A stretch of 64,000 bases of DNA from Rhodohalobacter sp. SW132. Its GTDB lineage: Bacteria; Bacteroidota; Rhodothermia; Balneolales; Balneolaceae. The notes beneath the pieces were generated by a model. That model searched no databases and had not been told where the DNA came from. It saw only the letters and a program-made list of their open reading frames with translations. Every line of letters starts with the position of its first letter. Position 1 is the first letter of the stretch. Shown one piece after another: positions 45,043 through 54,902 of the stretch. The DNA lies in assembly GCF_003390325.1 (NCBI RefSeq), contig NZ_QUOK01000004.1, positions 248,001 through 312,000 of the forward strand, written 5' to 3'. Position numbers and translations under genes: made by a program.

Positions 45043-46011
45043 ATGAAAAAAGTACTTTTTGGTTTATCAGGATTCATTGGTTTGGTAATCGTTATTCTCG
45101 CAGTAATGATTGCCTGGCCAATGTATGAACCGGACTCGGATCAGACGATTGAACTAATACCTGCAGAGAGATTGTCTGAAGTAAAACCGGGCTCCTACTA
45201 TACCGCACGTGACGGAGCTGAACTGCCGCTCAGGGTTTATCCATCCGAAGAGGATGAACTTGCACTGATTCTTCTGCATGGTGGAGGCGGCTATGGGGTT
45301 TATATGCATGAGATAGCCTCTTTTTTGTCAGCTGAATCGGTTGCTAGTGTATATGTACCGGATCTGCGCGGGCATGGTGAAACCCCAGGACGGCGGGGTG
45401 ATATCAAATACGTTAATCAGCTTGAGGACGATCTTGCCGACCTTATCGCGGACGTAGGAGAACAGAATCCGCAGGCAAGAGTAGTCGTTGCCGGCCACTC
45501 TGCCGGCGGGGGCCTGGCGATACGTCTGGCAAGTGGTGAACAGAATATGGGTGTTGACGGATATTTGTTGCTGGCACCATTTCTCGATAAAGATGCACCT
45601 ACAATACGTGAAAATTTTGGCGGATACTCACATGTCCGCCTGCCGAGAATAATCGCTTTAAACATATTGAATAACTTTGGTTTCACGGCATTGGATGGAC
45701 TTGAGGTTGTTTACTTCAACAGGCCTCAGTTCTATCGAACGGATTATCACACACTGAGCTGGTCATGGCGTATGGCACAGGGTTTCGGGCCCCGGAACTA
45801 TGAAAAAGATTTGGCAGAGATCGACAAACCCATGCTCCTGGTGGTTGGAGAACAAGATGATACGTTCTATGCCGAAGAATTTCCCGCGGTGATGGAGGAG
45901 TATGCTTCGCATGCGGAAGTAGTGATTATACCCGGCCTGAATCATGTCGAAGATATACTTCGGGATGAAAATACTATTCAATTATATGCGGATTGGCTGC
46001 AGAATTTATAG
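45043..46011 (+). CDS. Alpha/beta hydrolase, membrane-anchored (lysophospholipase-like)
   Basis: This encodes 322 residues. N-terminal transmembrane anchor (FGLSGFIGLVIVILAVMIAW). Alpha/beta hydrolase core: LILLHGGGGYG (oxyanion loop), VPDLRGHGETPGRRG, AGHSAGGG (nucleophilic Ser), LLVVGEQDDTFY (acid) and GLNHVED (His). The type is that of the serine-aminopeptidase/monoacylglycerol-lipase group. It lies 50 nt after the FAD oxidase gene and has an AAAGG ribosome site. It would hydrolyse an ester in the periplasm. Confidence 0.87.
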   Translation: MKKVLFGLSGFIGLVIVILAVMIAWPMYEPDSDQTIELIPAERLSEVKPGSYYTARDGAELPLRVYPSEEDELALILLHGGGGYGVYMHEIASFLSAESVASVYVPDLRGHGETPGRRGDIKYVNQLEDDLADLIADVGEQNPQARVVVAGHSAGGGLAIRLASGEQNMGVDGYLLLAPFLDKDAPTIRENFGGYSHVRLPRIIALNILNNFGFTALDGLEVVYFNRPQFYRTDYHTLSWSWRMAQGFGPRNYEKDLAEIDKPMLLVVGEQDDTFYAEEFPAVMEEYASHAEVVIIPGLNHVEDILRDENTIQLYADWLQNL

Positions 46012-46099
46012 GATTCTAACATACAGAGGTATGAGGGTTTATATTATTTAAAATCATCACTTTATGTCTGTTAGCATCATAATAAATAGGAAGAATAGC

Positions 46100-46969
46100 A
46101 TGAGATACTCAATAAAAAACAACACAATCATTAACTCAACCATAATATTAATAACACTATTAATCTTTAGCGATTATCCGCTAAATGCGCAGGAATCTCA
46201 TAAAGTAATAACTCCCGATGGCGCGGAGATCTATTATCGTGTGTGTGGGGAGGGCCCGCCTCTCTTACTTGTACACGGCTTTTTAGCCACCGGCGAACTT
46301 TGGGAACCATTCTTGGATGATCTTGCATCGTCGTACACCGTGATTGTACCCGATATGCGGGGGCATGGGAGATCAAGTAATCCGGACGATACATTTATCC
46401 ACAAAAAAAGTGGTGGGGATATGCTTGCGGTATTGGATGACCTTGGCATCGAGGAGGTACAAGCTGTCGGGTTCAGCAGCGGTGCAATGAGCTTGATACA
46501 TGCTGCAACCTTGCAGCAGGACAGGTTCAAGTCTCTTGTCCTGCTCGGCGGTACAACACATTTCCCGGAAACGTCACGAGCTATTCAGCGAAATGTCAGA
46601 CTCGAGGGGTTTCCTCCGGAAGTTCTTACGCTGTTACGACGGTGGCATCCGGGTAATGATGAACAAATCCGGGAATTGTCAGCGAATTTTCGTGATGTGG
46701 CAGCGAATTATCGGGACATGAACTTCACGGAACCATTAATGGGGACAATATCGGCAGAAACCCTGATTGTGCATGGTGACCGCGATGAACATTTCCCAAT
46801 GGAAATTGCAGTGCGTATGTATCGGGCAATTCCCGATGCCTATCTCTGGATTGTACCCAATGGAAATCACGGCTTACTATTCGAGGGATGGGGCGGTTCT
46901 TTCCCCGGTTCCGGGGAATTTATTCACGTGATGCAGGAGTTCCTTTCTGGCGAGTGGTCGCAACAATGA
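46100..46969 (+). CDS. Alpha/beta hydrolase, secreted
   Basis: The frame opens at 46064, but 46100 is preferred: AGGAAG sits at proper spacing, and MRYSIKNNTIINSTIILITL begins a signal peptide ending LNAQ. This gives 289 residues. Core motifs: LLVHGFLATGELWEPF, VPDMRGHGRSSNPD, VGFSSGAMSL (nucleophile), VHGDRDEHFP (acid) and PNGNHGLLFEG (His). A complete triad. It belongs to the same fold as its two neighbours but is not closely alike them, so it is not a recent duplicate. Confidence 0.87.
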   Translation: MRYSIKNNTIINSTIILITLLIFSDYPLNAQESHKVITPDGAEIYYRVCGEGPPLLLVHGFLATGELWEPFLDDLASSYTVIVPDMRGHGRSSNPDDTFIHKKSGGDMLAVLDDLGIEEVQAVGFSSGAMSLIHAATLQQDRFKSLVLLGGTTHFPETSRAIQRNVRLEGFPPEVLTLLRRWHPGNDEQIRELSANFRDVAANYRDMNFTEPLMGTISAETLIVHGDRDEHFPMEIAVRMYRAIPDAYLWIVPNGNHGLLFEGWGGSFPGSGEFIHVMQEFLSGEWSQQ

Positions 46970-47039
46970 ATGGCAATAGACAAAAAAAGAAAATCCCCCA
47001 ATAAGAATATCAATCTGTTATCCAAAAAGGAGAACAATC

Positions 47040-47981
47040 ATGACTTACTTAACCAAAACTTTTTCAATAACCATCCTCATGCTGCTGTTCGCGGTCGCTG
47101 GGTGTAGTAACGATAACGAGGTTGAGGCGGATTCCGGCGAAATCGTGACCGAAGAACAGGAAACCGTTGTAGCTTCTGATGACCCTGAACAGAAGACCGT
47201 CCGCTCAGCCGATGGCACCCGCATCGCATACACCAAAGTCGGATCGGGCCCGGTACCATTGGTAATGGTCCATGGTGCTCTTAACAGTAGTAAACAGTGG
47301 ACACCTGTTGCCGGGAAGCTGTCAGAGTTGTCTGACCAATTCACTTGCTATGTGGTTGACCGATGGGGGCGCGGTGGAAGCGAGGGCCGCCCTGAATATT
47401 CACTGGAACACGATGTAAACGATATTATTGCAGTGCTCGAAGAAGCCGGTCCCGATACTTACCTATTGGGACATTCTGGGGGAGCTATTATTTCACTCGA
47501 AGCAGCAAAACGTGCACAGATCGCAGGCCTGATTTTGTATGAACCGCCTTTACATGGATTTCATGGAAAATTTGTGGATGACATCTGGGAGCGAATCCAT
47601 AGTGCAGCTAAGGATGGGCGTTATGAGGAGTCATTGGTAATTTTTCTCATAGAAGAGGCAGGGGTTCCGGCTGAGGCGTTGTCAGAAATGCAAACAACCC
47701 CCCATTGGGATCACCTACTCGAGCATACGCCGCACACCGTAGCCGAAATAGAAGCGCTTGTAGATGCACAATTTGAAGTGGACCGGTACAGTGATATATC
47801 CGTACCGACGCTTTTGCTGGCGGGAACCGAAACTGCAGATCATCCGTCATTTGCAACTCAGGCACTCGATGACCTGTTACCAAATGCCCGGACTGCGTGG
47901 CTTGATGGTGAGGGTCATGCAGCTAATGAAACTTCTCCCGAATTGGTTGCACAAGAGATTATTGAGTTTGTAGACAACTAA
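47040..47981 (+). CDS. Alpha/beta hydrolase lipoprotein
   Basis: This encodes 313 residues; AAGGAGA precedes ATG 47040. Lipoprotein signal MLLFAVAGCSNDNE with Cys22. An acidic linker (residues about 25-55) leads to the hydrolase domain: MVHGALNSSKQW, VDRWGRGGSEG, LLGHSGGAIISLEAA (nucleophile), LLAGTETADHP (acid region) and DGEGHAANETS (His). It is lipid-anchored in the outer or inner membrane. Third hydrolase of the cluster; different cellular locations of the three suggest stepwise ester cleavage during uptake (inference). Confidence 0.87.
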   Translation: MTYLTKTFSITILMLLFAVAGCSNDNEVEADSGEIVTEEQETVVASDDPEQKTVRSADGTRIAYTKVGSGPVPLVMVHGALNSSKQWTPVAGKLSELSDQFTCYVVDRWGRGGSEGRPEYSLEHDVNDIIAVLEEAGPDTYLLGHSGGAIISLEAAKRAQIAGLILYEPPLHGFHGKFVDDIWERIHSAAKDGRYEESLVIFLIEEAGVPAEALSEMQTTPHWDHLLEHTPHTVAEIEALVDAQFEVDRYSDISVPTLLLAGTETADHPSFATQALDDLLPNARTAWLDGEGHAANETSPELVAQEIIEFVDN

Positions 47982-48042
47982 GTTAGCGGCGCGTCATGAT
48001 TATCTCTCAAGGGGATGATAAATAATAAAAAACTTTCTCACT

Positions 48043-50154
48043 ATGAAAACAGGAAATCAAACCTACTCTAAGAGATACCCTCTTTTATTCACTTCAATTT
48101 TAATTATCGTTGCATCATGTGCCGATGATCCGGAAATATTTCCGGCATCAGAATCAGTAGTCAACACGGAGCGGATTATGGCTGCTGCGGTTGAACCGGG
48201 CAACTGGCTGACCCACGGCGGATCGTACAACGAACTTCGGTTCAGCGAACTTGATCAAATCAACCGGGAGAATGTAGACCGGCTTGGCCTGGCCTGGAGC
48301 TATGACTTTTCAATGCGCGGGGGTGTGCAGGCCACACCGTTGGTAGTGGATGGAATTATGTATCTGACTGGCCCGTGGAGTACGGTCTATTCGATGGATG
48401 CCCGAACGGGCGAACTTTTATGGCAGTACGACCCGGATGTGCCGCGGCTTCAGGGGCTTAAACTATGCTGTGGGATGGTAAACCGTGGAGCGGCACTCTA
48501 TGAAGGAAAAGTATATGTAGGAACGCTGGATGCCCGGTTGATTGCACTTGATAAAGAAACCGGGGAGTTGGTGTGGGAAACGGTAACAGCAGATGCTGAT
48601 ATTGGATATTCAATTACCGGCGCCCCGCGTGTGTTTAACGGAAAGGTGGTGATTGGCAACGGCGGGGCTGAATTTGGCGGTGTACGCGGATATGTAACCG
48701 CCTACGATGCAGAGACGGGAGATCAGTTGTGGCGCACCTATACGGTGCCTGGGAACCCGGCAGATGGATTTGAGTCAGACGCCATGGAATATGCCGCTGA
48801 AACGTGGACCGGAGAATGGTGGAAATTTGGAGGCGGTGGAACCGCTTGGGATTCCATTGTCTACGATCCTGAACTCGACCTGCTGTATGTGGGAGTAGGA
48901 AACGGTTCGCCATGGAACCGTCTGGTACGCAGCCCCGATGGCGGGGACAACCTGTTTCTGGCTTCAATCATGGCACTTGATCCGGATACCGGTGAACTCG
49001 TATGGTATTATCAAAACACACCCGGTGAAACCTGGGATTTCACGGCCACACAGCCGATGATCCTCACCGGCCTTGAAATTAATGGTGAGGAGCGGCAAGT
49101 GCTTATGCAGGCTCCGAAGAATGGATTTTTTTATGTGCTCGACCGCGCTACCGGGGAGCTAATTTCGGCTGAACCTTTTGTTCCCGTCAACTGGGCCAGC
49201 CACTTAGACATGGAAACCGGCAGGCCTGTAGAGCTGCCGGAGGCGCGTTATGAGGATGCGCCCTTTATCATGACACCCAGTCACCTTGGAGGACACAACT
49301 GGCACCCGATGTCTTTTAACCCGCAAACAGGCCTCGTTTACATTCCTGCCCAAGTGACTTGGAGGAGGTATGCACATGATACGGAGTTCGCATTTAGGGA
49401 AGGAGAGATTGCTCTGGGAGTAGCGAGCTCACGTGAACCGACACCCCCGTCAAGTGGGCATCTGCTTGCCTGGGATCCAGTGGAACAAGAAGAACGATGG
49501 CGTGTCCCTCGCGAGGACATGTTAAATGGAGGAGTACTCTCTTCCGCCGGAGATCTTGTTTTCCAGGGCCGGGGAAGCGGGGAATTTTCCGCATACGATG
49601 CGTACAACGGAACACTATTGTGGGAGTATTCATCCGGGCTCGGCATTATTGCACCGCCAGTAACCTACAAAATTGATGGTACACAGTATGTGACCGTGGC
49701 GGCAGGTTGGGGTGGAATGGGTCCCATGGGCCGGATAACAGCCCCGCCGGGTGAAGCATCGAACTACGAACAGCGTGGCAGGGTCATGACTTTCGCTCTC
49801 GACCACGACGAGCCCCGCCCGCCGCTCAGCCCGAGTGCTAAGATACCCGATCCGGACGAGCTTGATCTTGACGTACTCGGACTCCCGGATGACACAAGTT
49901 CTTTAGAGCGTGGAGAAACCCTCTTCGCTGCCAGCTGTTCTCATTGCCACGGGCCAACAGGCGATGCCCGGGGCTCCATGCCAAGCCTCTTGCGAATGCC
50001 GGCCGAATCTCACCAGGCATTTCAGCAGATTGTCAGGCAGGGTATTTTTGAGCCGATAGGAATGCCTGATTTTGGCGAGCGCCTATCCGAAGAAGAGGCA
50101 ACACTTATACACGCCTGGATCATCTCGGAGATAGAAGCAAGCGCAGATAATTAA
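48043..50154 (+). CDS. PQQ-dependent quinohemoprotein dehydrogenase
   Basis: This encodes 703 residues with a lipoprotein signal (FTSILIIVASCADD). The eight-bladed PQQ propeller has the W-motifs and GLKLCCGMVNRGAALY with the adjacent-Cys disulfide that stacks on PQQ. NGSPWNRLVRSPDGGDNLFL and WDFTATQPMILTGLEINGEE are typical of type II alcohol dehydrogenases. The C-terminus (from about 615) is a cytochrome c domain with CSHCH at about residues 631-635 and a candidate Met axial ligand in GMPDFGE. It oxidises primary or secondary alcohols in the periplasm and passes electrons to the respiratory chain. Last gene of the cluster. Confidence 0.92.
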   Translation: MKTGNQTYSKRYPLLFTSILIIVASCADDPEIFPASESVVNTERIMAAAVEPGNWLTHGGSYNELRFSELDQINRENVDRLGLAWSYDFSMRGGVQATPLVVDGIMYLTGPWSTVYSMDARTGELLWQYDPDVPRLQGLKLCCGMVNRGAALYEGKVYVGTLDARLIALDKETGELVWETVTADADIGYSITGAPRVFNGKVVIGNGGAEFGGVRGYVTAYDAETGDQLWRTYTVPGNPADGFESDAMEYAAETWTGEWWKFGGGGTAWDSIVYDPELDLLYVGVGNGSPWNRLVRSPDGGDNLFLASIMALDPDTGELVWYYQNTPGETWDFTATQPMILTGLEINGEERQVLMQAPKNGFFYVLDRATGELISAEPFVPVNWASHLDMETGRPVELPEARYEDAPFIMTPSHLGGHNWHPMSFNPQTGLVYIPAQVTWRRYAHDTEFAFREGEIALGVASSREPTPPSSGHLLAWDPVEQEERWRVPREDMLNGGVLSSAGDLVFQGRGSGEFSAYDAYNGTLLWEYSSGLGIIAPPVTYKIDGTQYVTVAAGWGGMGPMGRITAPPGEASNYEQRGRVMTFALDHDEPRPPLSPSAKIPDPDELDLDVLGLPDDTSSLERGETLFAASCSHCHGPTGDARGSMPSLLRMPAESHQAFQQIVRQGIFEPIGMPDFGERLSEEEATLIHAWIISEIEASADN

Positions 50155-50328
50155 AACCTGAGTTTCTTTCACGATCAGTCTTTACTGCACCATTTACACC
50201 TCAACAGTACAACGTAACTTTAGTATAGTAGAGTCCCACACCCAAAAAATTTCGCTTTTAACCCAAAATTGTCATTAGGATGATTTTCTAATGACCGCCA
50301 TTAGGAATTTACAGCCGTAAGTTACTAT

Positions 50329-50372
50329 TATTCGGGTTGTTAGTCGTGCATATTCGGGTTGTTAGTCGTGCA
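50329..50372. repeat. 22-bp tandem duplication in the IS leader
   Basis: The unit beginning TATTCGGGTTG and ending CGTGCA occurs twice without interruption (50329-50350 and 50351-50372). The truncated copy of the IS has it once, so the duplication happened after the two copies separated. It lengthens the leader ahead of the transposase ATG. Confidence 0.85.
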
Positions 50373-50413
50373 TTCTTCTCTCCTGTTCACCCGTAAGCTT
50401 TCCTTACACGCCA

Positions 50414-51721
50414 ATGGACTTTAAAATTGCTTTTACCGATAAAGAAATCACCCCCTGGGGCGGCATTCTTTTGATGAAAAAGATGCTCGATCGTATGGAT
50501 TTTGATGGATGCCTGGACAGGCTGCCCCTGCCGGCTCAGGGATCCAACCGGGGGTACTCGCCACACCAGCTGATCAAACAGTTTATGTGCAGTGTGTGGT
50601 GCGGAGCCAACCGGTTTGAACACACCGAGGTCACCCGGGCCGACGAGGTCGTGCGCCAGCTTTGGGGTTTTCAGCGTATGGCCGGCCATAAAGCCTTTCA
50701 GCGGTATTTTGCCAAGTTTGATCAGGGTGATAATCAGCGGGTGTTTACGCAGATGTACCAGTGGTTCTTCAGCCAGCTGCAGTTCGATAAGTACACCCTG
50801 GATGTAGATTCCACGATCCATACGCGCTACGGGAATCAGCAGGGAGCCAAAAAGGGATACAATCCCCGCAAGCCGGGCCGCCCTTCCCATCATCCGCTGA
50901 TGGGGTTTGTGGCCGAGACGAACATGGTGGCCAATTATTGGCAGCGCAGCGGCGATGCTCACACGGCCAATAATCTGGAGGGGTTCCTGGCCGACACGGT
51001 CAGCAAGCTGGCAGGCAAAACTATTGGCTTGCTGCGCGCCGACAGCGGTTTTTACAGCAAATCGGTCTTTGACTACCTGGAGGGCGAGGCCATTGACTAC
51101 ATTGTTGCCGCACCGATGTACGCCCCGCTGCAACGACTGCTGGGCGGCCACAAGACCTGGTGGCGCCTGGCCGATGGGCTGGAGATTGGCGAGTCGGTCT
51201 ACCAGAGCCCGCTGTGGCAGGCGCCTCGCCGGGTGGTGATGGTTCGCCAGCACGTGCCCACACGCCCTAAAGCCACAGGGCGTCAGCTGCGGCTGTTTGC
51301 CGAGCAGGGAATCTGCAAGAACTATCGCTACAGCTGTTATATCACCAGCCTGGATCTGTCGCCGGAGCTGGTCTGGGAGCTGTATAAAAAACGCGCGGAT
51401 GCTGAAAACCACATCAAGGAGCTCAAATACGACTTTGGGTCCGGCAGCTTTAACATGCAGGGATTTTTTGCGACCGAAGCAGCCTTAAACGTGGTGATGA
51501 TGGCGTACAACTTCATTAGCCTGTTCCGGCAAGTGATCCTTCAGTCAAAAATAAACCATCAGCTAAAAACCCTGCACTACCAGATCTTCAACATTGGTGG
51601 GTATCTGACCAAAAACGGAAACCAGAGGATACTGAATCTATCGCTGGCCATGAAACGCCGCGAATGGTTTACCGGACTGTGGATGAACACCAGCAAATTC
51701 ACCGTACCCCTGAGAATCTAA
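50414..51721 (+). CDS. IS1380-family DDE transposase
   Basis: This encodes 435 residues, full length for the family. The catalytic Asp/Asp/Glu can be placed at TLDVDSTIHTRYGNQQGAKK (first Asp), IGLLRADSGFYSKSVFDYL (second Asp) and ADAENHIKELKYDFGSGSF (Glu). The PGRPSHHPLMGFVAET box after the first Asp is typical. The frame is intact, so the copy may still be active. Confidence 0.92.
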   Translation: MDFKIAFTDKEITPWGGILLMKKMLDRMDFDGCLDRLPLPAQGSNRGYSPHQLIKQFMCSVWCGANRFEHTEVTRADEVVRQLWGFQRMAGHKAFQRYFAKFDQGDNQRVFTQMYQWFFSQLQFDKYTLDVDSTIHTRYGNQQGAKKGYNPRKPGRPSHHPLMGFVAETNMVANYWQRSGDAHTANNLEGFLADTVSKLAGKTIGLLRADSGFYSKSVFDYLEGEAIDYIVAAPMYAPLQRLLGGHKTWWRLADGLEIGESVYQSPLWQAPRRVVMVRQHVPTRPKATGRQLRLFAEQGICKNYRYSCYITSLDLSPELVWELYKKRADAENHIKELKYDFGSGSFNMQGFFATEAALNVVMMAYNFISLFRQVILQSKINHQLKTLHYQIFNIGGYLTKNGNQRILNLSLAMKRREWFTGLWMNTSKFTVPLRI

Positions 51722-52018
51722 ATCTCTGATGACAATTTTGGGATTATTTCTCCTGTCACCTCTTCTGTAAAGGTCCAGCTGGCGACATTGATAAAATGCT
51801 GCTTCTCAAGTCCAGGGCATTCTCGAAGCGACAGGATATCTTAACTGTTTTATAGTGTTGTCGATTGACGCATCGCAATACGAAAGCCTCACATCATAAA
51901 TAGATTCAGGAATGGAAGATTATGCCTCCCATATTTTCTGCCTTTCTAAAGCCATTTCATATAGTAACATATCGATCTCTAAATGTTGAAGCCATTCATC
52001 CGATTTCCCTACATGTTA

Positions 52019-54247
52019 TCAAAACGTATAGTCAAACTTCAGCATCACTGCACGACTTTCTGATGCCGGTAGTCTGGGCGTTAATCTATCCCGGTCGGCA
52101 TTGAGTGTTTCATTGTACACCAGGTAGAAGTTGTTGCCATCTTTCGGATTATACCTGAAGCGGGAGTTGATGACCCCGATATCGTTTGCACTATTGAACT
52201 GAACAAATGAGGAAAATGTGAGGCTGGTGCTGAATGTAAACTCAGTCCTGAACCGTGCTACATGAGCAGTAAGATCCTGGTTCCGTTCACTAAACTCTAT
52301 CCTGTTAAACTGGTAGAACAGATTCAGGTTTACGATTCTCGCTGGATCCCAGGTCGGTGTAACACTTGCCGTGAAGCGTGTTCCATCAAAAAATCCGCCG
52401 CCCCCGGCTCTGAAAATTGCCCTTAATGATTCTCCCCTTGGTGTGTGATAACTTAATGATGTCTCCGGAAAAGTGTATCGACCTGCGGGTATCTCCACAT
52501 CATTCGCCAGTTGAAATGCCTGGGGGATATCCTCGGTAATGTACGTAAACTCAGCGTTGGCAAAGTCTCCCCGTTTCCAGGTTATTTCAACAGAAGGTCC
52601 GAATTCTGAAGTTTCAAGGCTTCTATCTTCGTTACTCAGATAGAGTGAGCCATTCATGGAGGCCTGAATCCTCTGTAGGGAAGAGTCATCCCCCAATGTC
52701 CATCCCCAGGAAATTCTTTCGCCAAAACGCATGTAATTTCTCCGCAGTTGAAATCCCATGGCCGGTTCATATAGTTCTCCGGAATAATTATAATTGAAGT
52801 TATAATTGAAGCCGTCAAAACTTCGCCGCTCCCAGTCTGCCTGCAGCCGCATGGATTGAAAACTGATTACGGATGCACCGGGATCACTGTCGGTTGTCTG
52901 TGCAAGATTAATATTCAGAAAATCATCACCCCAGAGGTTAAAAATTCCGTCGAGCCCATAACTCAGGTTATAGTTTCCGTTTTCATCAATACGGCTTGTA
53001 AGCATACCACCTGCGTACGATTGAGGATTAAAAAGCTGCCTCCTGACGCGGACTACACTGTGGTTTTCTGACAACAACCCCTGGTCATGTGCTGTCTGCA
53101 TCGACAACAAGCCTATATCCCATCCGCCTGTACGGCTAATTGTACGCGCACCTCCCAAAATTCGTACCGGCTGTCCCTCGTGTAGGCCAATCCTGCGGCT
53201 GTGGAAAAGCCGGTCAGACCCGCCAAATGTAAAATCAAAAACTGCTGCGCGTTCCAGGAAGAACTGCCGCCGTTCGGGGAAGAACAGAGAGAAGCGAGTC
53301 AAATTCACCTGCTGATCGTCGGCCTCGACTTGGGCAAAATCGGTATTCAATGTCAGATCGAGTGTGGTATTATCGGTTATTCCTATTTTCAGATCCAGTC
53401 CGGCTTCATAGGTCAGCTCCCTATCGTGCCGGTAGCCATCGTCCCCTTCGGGTAATGTAGCTTGCCGCTGTATGCCTCCAAGAAGATAGGGCGTAATAAA
53501 GACAGGAGTATGGCTTTCAACATTATTTAAAACGATATTTTGGGTTTGAGAAGGTTTAACAAAACTCCATAATCCCCAATTTGGTGGTACTTCCGGAAAG
53601 ATCTCTAAAGTTACATTATGAGCTGAGTACCGGTACGCAATCAATCCCATTTCCACACGCCCCTCTTCACTTTCAAACCGCAGGCTGCTGAACGGGATAC
53701 GCATCTCTGCTGTCCAGCCGTAATCGGTGATCACTGCTTCAGCTTCCCAGATCGTATCCCAGAAAATATTGAGATTGCCATCCAGGGCATCATTGCTAAT
53801 GGCACCATCCATTCTCGACCCGCTTGGAGTTACATTAAACATGAGCCCGTTTTCATTATCGTTAAAGGTATCTAAAATAATTGCCAACCCATCCATAGCC
53901 ATGTTCGCCTGGTTTCTTTTATAAGTCGGTGCACTGATATTCTCCGGGTCACCATAACACCTGCAGCTTACATAGAGATAATCTTCATCGTGAGCGATTC
54001 TAATTTGGGTTTGATCCAAATCGACAGATTCACCAAACGAAGGCCAGTGAGTGACCAAAGGGAGCGGTTCGATGGCTTTCCAGGCGGGTTCGTCAACGTT
54101 GCCGTCGAGAGTAATGGGCCCGTTCAATTTCGGTATCTCATAGATATCAAATGTTTGGGCACTGAGGAGACTGGGCATAAATAAAAGCAGAAACACAGAT
54201 CCGATTAAGATCTGATTGCATCTGTATAGAATTGTGAATTTATACAT
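52019..54247 (-). CDS. DUF5916 outer-membrane protein with CBM9-like N-terminus
   Basis: This encodes 742 residues. Signal peptide (IGSVFLLLFMPSLLSAQ). Residues about 35-215 are a CBM9-like/DOMON-type sugar-binding domain (LNGPITLDGNVDEPAWKAIE, IAHDEDYLYVSCRCYG, MDGLAIILDTFND). The rest is the DUF5916 barrel-like region (LTRFSLFFPERRQFFLERAA, GLDLKIGITDNTTLDLTLNT), ending VMLKFDYTF with an aromatic terminus. Such proteins are common in Bacteroidota and Balneolota; function unproven, probably an outer-membrane glycan- or ligand-binding protein. Isolated; converges with the IS. Confidence 0.88.
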   Translation of the reverse strand: MYKFTILYRCNQILIGSVFLLLFMPSLLSAQTFDIYEIPKLNGPITLDGNVDEPAWKAIEPLPLVTHWPSFGESVDLDQTQIRIAHDEDYLYVSCRCYGDPENISAPTYKRNQANMAMDGLAIILDTFNDNENGLMFNVTPSGSRMDGAISNDALDGNLNIFWDTIWEAEAVITDYGWTAEMRIPFSSLRFESEEGRVEMGLIAYRYSAHNVTLEIFPEVPPNWGLWSFVKPSQTQNIVLNNVESHTPVFITPYLLGGIQRQATLPEGDDGYRHDRELTYEAGLDLKIGITDNTTLDLTLNTDFAQVEADDQQVNLTRFSLFFPERRQFFLERAAVFDFTFGGSDRLFHSRRIGLHEGQPVRILGGARTISRTGGWDIGLLSMQTAHDQGLLSENHSVVRVRRQLFNPQSYAGGMLTSRIDENGNYNLSYGLDGIFNLWGDDFLNINLAQTTDSDPGASVISFQSMRLQADWERRSFDGFNYNFNYNYSGELYEPAMGFQLRRNYMRFGERISWGWTLGDDSSLQRIQASMNGSLYLSNEDRSLETSEFGPSVEITWKRGDFANAEFTYITEDIPQAFQLANDVEIPAGRYTFPETSLSYHTPRGESLRAIFRAGGGGFFDGTRFTASVTPTWDPARIVNLNLFYQFNRIEFSERNQDLTAHVARFRTEFTFSTSLTFSSFVQFNSANDIGVINSRFRYNPKDGNNFYLVYNETLNADRDRLTPRLPASESRAVMLKFDYTF

Positions 54248-54902
54248 TCCAATTTCTCTTCATTTGATCTTATAGATTCTTAAACGCAATCTCTATCTCG
54301 CGGTTAGATCTCTTTCTGATCTGCAGTTATGAATCTTTCCGAAGCCAAAATTATTAACAATATCACTCCTTCATTTCCCATTTACGCTTCCATTTTTAAA
54401 GCTAAAACAAGTCTGATGCTTTATTTTATATGCGTAAATTAATATTGAAAGGGGACAAATAAATAATATGCAAAGAGATACTTCTTGCATGAACACTCAC
54501 AGTCTTTTTGAGTGTCAATCAGAAATCGTTAAAATGAATTGTTTTGGATTTTTTTTAGTTTTTCAAATTCAAAAAAAGTTTAAAAGGATATATTATTGTT
54601 TCAAAATAAACAGTAGTGGACTTTGCAAAGCCCATAATAAACCTGTTATTGGATTTTAAATTCGGAGTTTATAAAAAACGGGTGTATCTGGTGTTATAAA
54701 TCAACTCATTGACCTCTAAACCAAGATTTCTCCTTGATTTACTTCAATTTTTTGGCTTTTATTTATAGTAAGGCTTATTGGTAATTTAGGTTATATGTTG
54801 AATCAATTTTAGGTATAAAATCTTTCTTTCAGTTCATAAAACCGATTCAGAAATAAATATCATCAGCATATAGAGATCGTTCAACTTTTTGGGGGTTCAA
54901 AG
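54248..54902. other. Divergent intergenic region, AT-rich
   Basis: This 655-bp stretch must carry the promoters of the DUF5916 gene (leftward) and the sigma/kinase pair (rightward). I see no convincing small gene, hairpin or repeat in it. A long intergenic region before an ECF sigma gene is in keeping with regulated transcription. Confidence 0.5.

Larger units (their letters stand above)
50262..51742 (+). mobile_element. Complete IS1380-family insertion sequence
   Basis: Left end CCCAAAATTGTCATTAG (50262) and right end CTGATGACAATTTTGGG (to 51742) are terminal inverted repeats with one mismatch over about 17 bp. The 1,481-bp element holds one transposase gene. No identical flanking duplication is visible (TTAA on the left, ATTA on the right), which hints at rearrangement since insertion. 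A truncated second copy lies 11.5 kb upstream in the same orientation. Confidence 0.88.

Noticed and set aside
50387-51412. 341-residue minus-strand frame inside the IS
   Set aside because: It is antisense to the intact IS1380 transposase; the transposase catalytic motifs explain the sequence.
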